From Nitrosomaritimum sp049414205 (GTDB lineage: Archaea > Thermoproteota > Nitrososphaeria > Nitrososphaerales > Nitrosopumilaceae), in NCBI GenBank assembly GCA_049414205.1, contig JBMSGE010000035.1:1-11820 (forward strand): a stretch of DNA of 11,820 bases. The letters run 5' to 3'. Position numbers and translations under genes: made by a program. Position 1 is the stretch's first letter, and each line of letters begins with the position of its first letter. Under the pieces are notes generated by a model. That model had not been told where the DNA came from, did no database searches, and saw only the letters and a program-made list of their open reading frames with translations. Positions 1 through 5,305 of this stretch are shown one piece after another.

Positions 1-111
1 AGGTGAAACAGCTGATTGGGTCAGATTGGTGTTGTGTTGGAGTGGTTTGTCATGATTCAATGTGGTATTAGCTGTTAGTGACAGACAGTTTTGGGAGATA
101 TTTTGATTCAT
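1..111 (-). other. possible partial ORF after the MBL gene, doubtful
   Basis: On the minus strand an ATG at 111-109 follows the stop codon of the metallo-beta-lactamase gene by one base. The frame stays open for 37 codons to the window edge. The predicted peptide is rich in Asn, Thr, Gln and Ser, matches no family I know, and has no dedicated promoter or ribosome binding site. It could be the start of a second gene in a transcription unit or a chance open frame in non-coding DNA. The sequence beyond the window would decide. Nothing else recognisable lies in this stretch. Confidence 0.15.
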
Positions 112-112
112 T

Positions 113-1891
113 TTATCCCTCATCTTGTGATAAGAGATATTGATATGCAGTAGTGCAGTGCTCAGACATAAACCGATCAAGATCGGCTAGTTTTCCTTCC
201 CATTGCTGATCTGTCATATTGACACATGTAGAAATAATCTCATCTTCCGGTCCTACCTCCATAGCTTGTTTTGTATTGTCTATTACAGACATGACAAATT
301 CCTTGTCAATCCGAACATGCTCTTTTGTACCCAAAATCTCTTCATGGCCAGAGACCAGAACATCAAAATCAAAATCAGAAATTAAGGTATCATGTGCTTT
401 GATATGCTCATCAAGATTTACCGTTACGCCAAATCCCCTATAGGGGGCAGCACCTGGATGAAATAAGTCGACTGCCATAACAATTTTGTTAGCAGAATCA
501 TAAATCACAATATCCCCCTCTGAATGAAATGGACCTATGTAATAGAGTTCAAGTTCAGTATCTCCAACTAAAAGAGAATACTCATCCTCAAAAGTAATTG
601 TTGGGATTGGTCTGTTAGGATCATTTTCAGATATCAGAATATCAGCAGTATCCTGATGTGCAATATACTCAATATCATCAGAAAAAATCATGCCTGCAAA
701 ACCCGTGTGGTCTGCATGAGAGTGAGAGTATATCATGTGAGTAATTGGTTCGTCGGTAACTTCAGAAATTGCTTGAAGATATTTTTCCCCTAATGGTTGT
801 GGTGCATCAATTACAATAACACCACTGCCAGTAGTGAAAAACATTACCTGATAACCACTACCAATTAACCAATATACGCCATCGGCAATCTCATCTACAA
901 AATACCCTTTAATTTCATCAATTACCGGAGGATTTTCTGTGTAAAGTAATGTTTTAGAAAATATTCCAGTGTTATTCTCCTCCATTTCATTTGCAATGTT
1001 TTTTTCTAAAATTTCAACAAGAGAGTATTGTAATGAAGAAGCATCAGCAGGAGGATTTTTTATTTCTGTTACTTTAATTTTTAATTTATACACATAACCT
1101 TGTTCAAATTCAAATCCTTCAATAACATCATAAAAGAATCCCCAATTCTCATCCATGTTTTCTTTTACTAGCATACATTGTTGTTTTGCAACACCAATGC
1201 ACTCTACAAGATTAGAATCCACATAAAGAGTTGAAAATGATTCAACTGGTTCTTCAATAATTTCTACAAATAAAGTTCCATCACTTGTCCTGCATTGTCT
1301 TGGATATGATTCCATTACAGGATTTCCTGCATCAACACAATCTTCAAAATCATTTACTAGAAGTTTTTCAGAACATTCACCTGAATGATTCATAACCATA
1401 TGTTCTGCACGAAGTTGACACGCGTTACCGTATGTCTTACCATCCATTCCACAGACAGGAACATATTCAAGTGTACATGCAATTGGAGGTTTACTTGTTT
1501 GCCATCCACGGAGTTTTAATTTTTCAACTGATTCAGAATATACACAGGATGGTGTTGCATCATGAGTTTTGTAAACAAGTTGCATTTCTTCTGCACAAAT
1601 AATATTGTCAGCTGAAATTCCAGCATGGCCTTGATGCAGAGGTCTAAGATAGGGTTGGACTTTTCCATCCATTATGCAAATTTTTCCAGGGTAAACTCCA
1701 GGCCCACACCTGTCGTTGAGTACACAAATGTCACCTAATGAGGCAAACCCTGGTGCACATAGTCCATCAACTGGAATATGATGCTGATTCATTTTCATTC
1801 CCTGATCGTTTTGCGAAAAGGCAAATTCATTTTCAGTGACAACAAAGAATACTAGAAAAAGTGCAATTGTAATAAAAAATAATTTAATCAA
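113..1891 (-). CDS. secreted Kazal/DUF4377/metallo-beta-lactamase-fold protein
   Basis: This 592-residue protein is probably exported. Residues 1-26 form a signal peptide (MIK, a hydrophobic stretch, then a polar region near FAFSQ). Residues 40-130 are Cys-rich and end in a CVYSESVEKLKLRGW motif typical of thaumarchaeal exported proteins. Residues 138-173 are Kazal-like (C139, PVC147G, DGKTYGN, C158, C173). Residues 181-202 carry CVDAGNPVMESYPRQC. Residues about 222-298 resemble DUF4377 (LYVDS, then NPPADASSLQYSLVE). Residues about 325-520 are a metallo-beta-lactamase fold with H390-S-H392-A-D394-H395, H456, D475 and H516 as expected metal ligands. The fold suggests a hydrolase such as a lactonase, thioesterase or beta-lactamase-like enzyme. 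The substrate cannot be read from the sequence. The start is TTG at 1891, the only one that keeps the signal peptide, with a G6 run 6 nt upstream. The family and the combination are inferred from motifs. Confidence 0.9.
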   Translation of the reverse strand: MIKLFFITIALFLVFFVVTENEFAFSQNDQGMKMNQHHIPVDGLCAPGFASLGDICVLNDRCGPGVYPGKICIMDGKVQPYLRPLHQGHAGISADNIICAEEMQLVYKTHDATPSCVYSESVEKLKLRGWQTSKPPIACTLEYVPVCGMDGKTYGNACQLRAEHMVMNHSGECSEKLLVNDFEDCVDAGNPVMESYPRQCRTSDGTLFVEIIEEPVESFSTLYVDSNLVECIGVAKQQCMLVKENMDENWGFFYDVIEGFEFEQGYVYKLKIKVTEIKNPPADASSLQYSLVEILEKNIANEMEENNTGIFSKTLLYTENPPVIDEIKGYFVDEIADGVYWLIGSGYQVMFFTTGSGVIVIDAPQPLGEKYLQAISEVTDEPITHMIYSHSHADHTGFAGMIFSDDIEYIAHQDTADILISENDPNRPIPTITFEDEYSLLVGDTELELYYIGPFHSEGDIVIYDSANKIVMAVDLFHPGAAPYRGFGVTVNLDEHIKAHDTLISDFDFDVLVSGHEEILGTKEHVRIDKEFVMSVIDNTKQAMEVGPEDEIISTCVNMTDQQWEGKLADLDRFMSEHCTTAYQYLLSQDEG

Positions 1892-1897
1892 ATTTTT

Positions 1898-1903
1898 CCC
1901 CCC
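1898..1903 (-). promoter_or_regulatory. G-rich ribosome-binding-like run deciding the TTG start
   Basis: Six consecutive G on the minus strand end 6 nt before the TTG at 1891. This is a purine-rich, Shine-Dalgarno-like element, although not the canonical GGAGG or GGTGA. With the TATA-like box at 1940-1947 the transcript would have a leader of about 26 nt, unlike most genes in this window, which look leaderless. Confidence 0.4.
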
Positions 1904-1939
1904 AAATTAAAAATGACTTTATCGCTTTTGAATATTAGG

Positions 1940-1947
1940 TATAATTT
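1940..1947 (-). promoter_or_regulatory. TATA-like box for the MBL-fold gene
   Basis: AAATTATA is read on the minus strand. Transcription would start near 1917, assuming the usual archaeal distance of about 26 nt. Confidence 0.4.
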
Positions 1948-2068
1948 CTACGACAGACACAATCAACTTTAATTGCTCAAAAAATTCAACTACTGTGATT
2001 ATTTTTCTCATTGAAAATTTTATCCAGTATGAAAAATTCCTAACTGACAAGAAACTAAATAATTTTGT

Positions 2069-2084
2069 ATGATTGTAAAATCAT
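2069..2084. repeat. inverted repeat ATGATT-GTAA-AATCAT
   Basis: This is a perfect 6-bp inverted repeat with a 4-nt spacer, lying in the middle of the divergent intergenic region. It could be an operator or a small hairpin. Because the sequence is AT-rich, a chance occurrence is quite possible. Confidence 0.3.
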
Positions 2085-2200
2085 GAACTAGTTTAGCTCA
2101 AAAATAGTCGTCGATAACATAGCAAAGTCAGTTTGGAGGGGATTTTTGTAACCGTTGGTTTACACATTGAGAGATGGATTTTAGAAAAATACGAAATACA

Positions 2201-2207
2201 TTATAAA
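2201..2207 (+). promoter_or_regulatory. TATA box of the dehydrogenase gene
   Basis: TTATAAA is centred 26 nt upstream of the ATG at 2230. This places the predicted transcription start at the ATG itself, so the mRNA would be leaderless. It argues for ATG 2230 over the in-frame TTG at 2218. Confidence 0.6.
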
Positions 2208-2229
2208 GGATGTTCAATTGGATTGTTTG

Positions 2230-3369
2230 ATGTCAATTAAAAACATCACCGTTTTGGGATCAGGAATAATGGGTCATGGTATTGCCCAGGTTGCTGCAAC
2301 TGCAGGATACAACATTGTTCTAAGAGACATCGAGCAAAAATTTTTGGATAAAGCCATGGAGAAAATAAAATGGAGTTTAGATAAATTAGCAACCAAAGAA
2401 AAAATTACACAGCAAGAAGCAGATTCTATTTATTCAAGAATAACACCTGTCGTAGATTTGAAAGAAGCAGTGAAGGATGCAGAGATGGTAATTGAAGTAG
2501 TTCCAGAAATTATGGACTTGAAGAAAAAAGTGTACGCAGAATTAGATTCAGTTGCAGGTCCAAATGTTATTTTTGCATCAAACACAAGCACGTTGCCAAT
2601 CACTGAAATTGCCAATACAACAACGCGTCCTGAAAAATTTATTGGAATTCATTTTTTCAATCCACCACAATTAATGAAATTAGTTGAAATTATTCCTGGA
2701 GAGAAAACATCTCAAGAGATCACAGACATGACACAAGAGTTTGTGAAATCTGTGAACAAAACTGCAGTATTGTGCAGAAAAGATGTTCCAGGTTTTATCA
2801 TTAATAGATTGTTTATTCCAATGGTACATGAAGCATGTTATGTACAAGATAGAACAGGTGCATCACTTGAAGAGATTGACTCTGCAGTAAAATTCAAACT
2901 TGGTTTTCCAATGGGGATTTTTGAATTAGCAGACTTTACAGGAATGGATGTTATTCACAAGGCAACAGTAGAGATGCATCTTCGAGATAAGAAAGTGATT
3001 TTACCTCACCCAACCATAGAAAAAATGTTCGATGAAAAAAAGCTAGGGCAAAAATCAGGTGAAGGATTTTACAAGTATTCAGATGACAAGTACGAACGTG
3101 TTGCATTATCCGAAGAGTTAGCTGAGAAAATAAATCCAATACAACTTGTTGCAAACATCTTAAACAATGCAGCATGGTTAGTAACTAACGGTGCAAGCGA
3201 TATTGCAGAAATCGAAAAGGCAGCACAGTTAGGATTGGGATTGAAAAAACCACTGTTTGATACTGCAAAAGAAATTGGCATATCCAATATTGTAAATGAA
3301 TTAAATCAGCTTGCACAGAGCAATGGAGAGTTTTACAAACCAGACCAATTGCTTACTTCGATGCAGTAA
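2230..3369 (+). CDS. 3-hydroxyacyl-CoA (3-hydroxybutyryl-CoA) dehydrogenase
   Basis: This enzyme oxidises (S)-3-hydroxybutyryl-CoA to acetoacetyl-CoA with NAD+. In ammonia-oxidising archaea the step belongs to the 3-hydroxypropionate/4-hydroxybutyrate CO2-fixation cycle, between crotonyl-CoA hydration and acetoacetyl-CoA thiolysis. The 379-residue protein starts MSIKNITVLG, with a Rossmann NAD motif GxGxxGxG at residues 10-17. Catalytic residues are visible as S120 (ASNTSTLP), H141 (HFFNPP), E153 and N192 (VPGFIINR). Residues from about 187 form the C-terminal 3HCDH domain. At about 379 residues it is longer than single-domain enzymes (about 280), and the extra C-terminal helical part looks like a second 3HCDH repeat. 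The start is ATG 2230; an upstream in-frame TTG at 2218 is less likely given the TATA box position. Assignment to this substrate, rather than another short-chain hydroxyacyl-CoA, is inference from organism type. Confidence 0.93.
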   Translation: MSIKNITVLGSGIMGHGIAQVAATAGYNIVLRDIEQKFLDKAMEKIKWSLDKLATKEKITQQEADSIYSRITPVVDLKEAVKDAEMVIEVVPEIMDLKKKVYAELDSVAGPNVIFASNTSTLPITEIANTTTRPEKFIGIHFFNPPQLMKLVEIIPGEKTSQEITDMTQEFVKSVNKTAVLCRKDVPGFIINRLFIPMVHEACYVQDRTGASLEEIDSAVKFKLGFPMGIFELADFTGMDVIHKATVEMHLRDKKVILPHPTIEKMFDEKKLGQKSGEGFYKYSDDKYERVALSEELAEKINPIQLVANILNNAAWLVTNGASDIAEIEKAAQLGLGLKKPLFDTAKEIGISNIVNELNQLAQSNGEFYKPDQLLTSMQ

Positions 3370-3868
3370 TTAGTTCTAAAATTTTATCAACTGCTTGTTT
3401 TGGAGTATCAACTCCGATTATCTTGATATTTTTTCTATGATCTACATAGTTGTCAATGAATTGCTGAGTTACCCCACCCATGTTTCTTATTGACACCATT
3501 GGTTTTTTGTCCATGTATGCAGCACATATTTCAGATAAGGTTCCAGAGCCACCACCAATTATTATGATTCCATCAGCTGAGTGAGAATTAAGAAAATCCC
3601 TCATCAATCCCATACCAGTGGGAATAACAACATCACAGTACTCGTTTGCCTCAGATGCATCTTTTTGTGGAATTATTCCAACAGTCAGCCCGTTTGCATC
3701 ATGTGCACCATTACAAGCTGCAAGCATAACACCACCCAGTCCCCCGCTTATCAAAACACTACCAGATTTTGCAACCTCTGCCCCAGTCTCATATGCAATC
3801 TTTGAGTGCTCTTCTGTGCAACCATTAGTATTATGTCCAATGATTAGGATCTGTGTTTTTTTTGGCAT
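3353..3868 (-). CDS. TIGR00725/LOG-like SLOG-fold nucleotide-binding protein
   Basis: This 171-residue cytosolic protein belongs to the SLOG/LOG superfamily (TIGR00725 group, related to proteins once annotated as lysine decarboxylase-like). The visible signatures are an N-terminal Rossmann strand (ILIIGHNTNG), the glycine-rich loop SGGLGGVM at 41-48, GIIP near 64-67, and GGGSGTLSE at 105-113, which matches the family's GGxGTxxE loop. LOG enzymes release nucleobases from nucleoside monophosphates, but members of this subgroup are mostly uncharacterised, so I give no substrate. The gene is convergent with the dehydrogenase and their last 17 nt overlap (3353-3369). The start is ATG at 3868, shortly beyond a weak TATA-like sequence at 3893-3903 on the minus strand. 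Confidence 0.85.
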   Translation of the reverse strand: MPKKTQILIIGHNTNGCTEEHSKIAYETGAEVAKSGSVLISGGLGGVMLAACNGAHDANGLTVGIIPQKDASEANEYCDVVIPTGMGLMRDFLNSHSADGIIIIGGGSGTLSEICAAYMDKKPMVSIRNMGGVTQQFIDNYVDHRKNIKIIGVDTPKQAVDKILELITASK

Positions 3869-3914
3869 TTTCTATCTAATTGAGTTGTGTATCTAATATG
3901 TTTCCAAACGCAAA

Positions 3915-3922
3915 TTATATTA
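3915..3922 (+). promoter_or_regulatory. TATA box of the small RHH-like gene
   Basis: TTATATTA is centred about 26 nt before the ATG at 3945, which predicts a leaderless mRNA. It supports the reality of the 40-codon gene. Confidence 0.55.
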
Positions 3923-3944
3923 AATAAAGAAGCCAAACCACTAC

Positions 3945-4067
3945 ATGGAAAAACGTTCAATGCCTGTTTGTTTTACTAAAGAACAACACAAAATGATCGA
4001 AGAATTTGCCAAGAGAGAAGGCATGTTAAACACTAGCCAAGCTCTTGAGAAAATCTTATCCGAGTAA
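3945..4067 (+). CDS. 40-residue ribbon-helix-helix-like protein
   Basis: This short ORF runs from ATG 3945 to TAA 4067. The peptide begins MEKRSMPVCFTKEQHKMIEE and continues through FAKREGM to LNTSQALEKILSE. The layout fits a minimal ribbon-helix-helix (CopG/Arc-type) fold: a short beta strand (RSMPVCFT), helix A (KEQHKMIEEFAKREG), a turn with N-T-S, and helix B (SQALEKIL). RHH proteins dimerise and bind DNA through the paired strands, so a transcriptional regulator is the likely role, by inference. Support comes from a well-placed TATA box upstream, a T-rich terminator-like stretch right after the stop, and its position divergent from the SLOG gene. At 40 residues it would be among the smallest such proteins and many annotation pipelines would miss it. 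Confidence 0.7.
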   Translation: MEKRSMPVCFTKEQHKMIEEFAKREGMLNTSQALEKILSE

Positions 4068-4068
4068 A

Positions 4069-4096
4069 CAATTTTTTTACTTTTGTTTTTATTTTT
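4069..4096 (+). terminator. T-rich archaeal terminator after the RHH-like gene
   Basis: Several runs of 4-7 T on the plus strand begin 2 nt after the stop codon and have no strong hairpin. This is the usual appearance of intrinsic termination in archaea. It separates the small gene from the next promoter. Confidence 0.55.
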
Positions 4097-4103
4097 AAGA
4101 TAG

Positions 4104-4110
4104 ATATATG
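4104..4110 (+). promoter_or_regulatory. TATA-like box of the zinc-ribbon gene
   Basis: ATATATG is centred about 27 nt before the ATG at 4134. It probably drives both zinc-binding genes downstream. Confidence 0.45.
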
Positions 4111-4133
4111 ATAAACAATTTTTACAATGTGTA

Positions 4134-4544
4134 ATGGGCCTTTTTTCAAAAAAACCTACCTACTGTGCTGTGTGTAACAAAGAGATCACCCACAAACACA
4201 AACCAAAAAGAGAGTGGAATATCAAAGGATCACTTTGTGGCGACTGTCATGTAGATAAAACAAAGCAGTTCTACGAGGCGACAATAAGACAGCCATGTGT
4301 AAAGTGTGGAACTACAAGAAAAATTTCAGATTTGTGGGAGCCTCGATGGCAGTGGGATATGGATGGGCTGTTATGCAAAGATTGCTTTGATAAACAAGAA
4401 GAAGAACACGGTAAAAAGAAAAACTATTGCTCGTTGTGTGGTGGGAAAATGGGTTTAATTCGTTACAATCCAAAACCAAAATGGAAGATGACCGGTCAGC
4501 TCTGCAGAAAGTGCTGGGATGGTAAAAAAGCAGAGTTTGGATAG
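4134..4544 (+). CDS. protein with three tandem zinc ribbons
   Basis: I do not recognise a named family, but the 136-residue sequence is three repeats of one treble-clef or zinc-ribbon-like unit. Each unit has two CxxC pairs: C11/C14 with C35/C38, C55/C58 with C81/C84, and C99/C102 with C124/C127. In each unit the second pair follows a W-x-x-x-G-x-L-C pattern (WNIKGSLC, WDMDGLLC, WKMTGQLC). Linkers are rich in Lys and Arg. Twelve ordered cysteines imply three structural zinc ions. The protein is soluble with no signal peptide, so a nucleic-acid-binding or protein-adaptor role is a reasonable inference. The next gene starts 3 nt after its stop and also encodes zinc fingers, so the two are probably cotranscribed. 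Confidence 0.85.
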   Translation: MGLFSKKPTYCAVCNKEITHKHKPKREWNIKGSLCGDCHVDKTKQFYEATIRQPCVKCGTTRKISDLWEPRWQWDMDGLLCKDCFDKQEEEHGKKKNYCSLCGGKMGLIRYNPKPKWKMTGQLCRKCWDGKKAEFG

Positions 4545-4547
4545 AGT

Positions 4548-4745
4548 ATGGGATTTTTTAAAAAATTTCAATGTGATATTTGTTCAACTAAATTCTCAAA
4601 GCAAGAGCAATTAATGCTTCATCAACAAGTGGTTCACTATAAAGACAATCCATACGATTGCAAAGAATGTGGTAAGAATTTTTCAAATATGGAAGACATG
4701 AGAACGCATTTGCAAAGAGAACACAGTTACAAAAAAGATAGATGA
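4548..4745 (+). CDS. two-finger C2H2 zinc-finger protein
   Basis: This 65-residue protein contains two C2H2 fingers. Finger 1 is C9-x2-C12-x12-H25-x4-H30 and finger 2 is C38-x2-C41-x12-H54-x4-H59. Conserved Phe and Leu core positions are present (F16 and L22; F45 and M51), and the linker between fingers is KDNPYDC, close to the eukaryotic TGEKPY-C linker. Small C2H2 proteins are known in archaea, usually with presumed DNA- or RNA-binding roles. The function here is unknown. The gene starts 3 nt after the triple zinc-ribbon gene, indicating one transcript. Its stop codon directly abuts the stop of the convergent rpo12 gene, with no base between. Confidence 0.88.
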   Translation: MGFFKKFQCDICSTKFSKQEQLMLHQQVVHYKDNPYDCKECGKNFSNMEDMRTHLQREHSYKKDR

Positions 4746-4946
4746 CTAGATAGCTTTTACAGTCTTTACTACTGGTGGTCTAACCTTTGTAAATACTCTA
4801 AAGCCACAAATACATTTGATTTCAGGTAGTCTTGATAGTTCTGTGTTTGAGACATTTGTGCCACATCTTAAACAAGAATAAACTACATCAAATGTCTCTT
4901 GAGGAGACTCTTCTACTTCTTCTTCTTCAAAGTTTTCATCGACCAT
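4746..4946 (-). CDS. rpo12: DNA-directed RNA polymerase subunit Rpo12 (RpoP)
   Basis: This small zinc-binding subunit of the archaeal RNA polymerase is the homologue of eukaryotic Rpb12, which helps hold the Rpo3/Rpo11 assembly platform and Rpo2. In the 66-residue form, residues 4-18 are an acidic extension (ENFEEEEVEESPQET). The zinc knuckle C25-LR-C28 follows, then C45-I-C47-GFR and the conserved basic tail ending VKTVKAI. The second knuckle has CxC instead of the usual CxxC. I prefer ATG 4946 because a TATA-like sequence at 4965-4976 is suitably placed for a leaderless start there. In-frame ATG 4955 or TTG 4958 would add 3 or 4 residues. It lies downstream of rps10 on the same strand but seems to have its own promoter. 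Confidence 0.88.
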   Translation of the reverse strand: MVDENFEEEEVEESPQETFDVVYSCLRCGTNVSNTELSRLPEIKCICGFRVFTKVRPPVVKTVKAI

Positions 4947-4964
4947 GTTTATCATCAAAATTTC

Positions 4965-4976
4965 TATAATTTAAGG
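4965..4976 (-). promoter_or_regulatory. TATA-like region for rpo12
   Basis: CTTAAATTATAG-like sequence on the minus strand lies about 20-30 nt upstream of ATG 4946. It falls in the short gap between rps10 and rpo12, so rpo12 may be transcribed separately as well as by read-through. Confidence 0.4.
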
Positions 4977-4986
4977 CATTACCAGA

Positions 4987-5295
4987 CTATGTCAAAGACA
5001 ATTCAATGTAGACATCATCAGGGATTTTTAGTCTCATTAGTTGTCTGATTGCTTTGTCATCTGCATTTATGTTGATTATTCTTCTGTGCATTCGCATCTC
5101 CCACTTTTCATAAGTTTCAGTACCATTGCCACAAGGAGATTTTCTTGTTGCAACATGTAATCTTTTTACAGGAAGTGGAGTTGGACCTTTAACTTTGACA
5201 CCAGTTTTTTTTCCAATGCCCATTATCTCACCACAAACACCATCTAATTTAGGTAGACTTGTTGAAGTGAGTTTTACACGGGCAGTTTGAGTCAT
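4987..5295 (-). CDS. rps10: 30S ribosomal protein uS10
   Basis: This 102-residue protein is a full-length archaeal uS10, a component of the head of the small ribosomal subunit. Recognisable segments are MTQTARVKLTSTSLPKLDGV at the N-terminus, GVKVKGPTPLPVKRL in the extended loop region, and KWEMRMHRRIIN followed by a C-terminal strand ending VYIELSLT. It follows tuf by 10 nt on the same strand. This is the conserved tuf-rps10 order found at the end of archaeal str-type operons, so the two are very likely cotranscribed. There is no clear Shine-Dalgarno sequence in the 10-nt gap. Cysteine residues inside the protein are not a known functional feature. Confidence 0.96.
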   Translation of the reverse strand: MTQTARVKLTSTSLPKLDGVCGEIMGIGKKTGVKVKGPTPLPVKRLHVATRKSPCGNGTETYEKWEMRMHRRIININADDKAIRQLMRLKIPDDVYIELSLT

Positions 5296-5305
5296 CTATA
5301 ATGCC

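Larger units (their letters stand above)
1892..2229. other. gene-free divergent intergenic region, about 340 bp
   Basis: This AT-rich stretch separates the divergent MBL-fold and dehydrogenase genes. It contains a TATA-like box for each gene near its two ends and an inverted repeat at 2069-2084. I see no convincing ORF, tRNA or known ncRNA in it. It is long compared with the other spacers here, which are mostly under 130 bp. Confidence 0.7.

Noticed and set aside
203..443. Plus-strand open frames inside the MBL-fold gene
   Set aside because: They run antisense to a gene with clear domain motifs, have no promoter or ribosome-binding signals, and encode no recognisable sequence.
2087..2105. 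Sequence resembling a tRNA D-arm (GTTTAGCTCA)
   Set aside because: No acceptor stem, anticodon arm or T-arm with a TTCGA-type loop can be found around it.
2218..2229. TTG start adding four residues to the dehydrogenase
   Set aside because: The TATA box spacing points to ATG 2230, and the family's Rossmann strand begins within a few residues of that Met.
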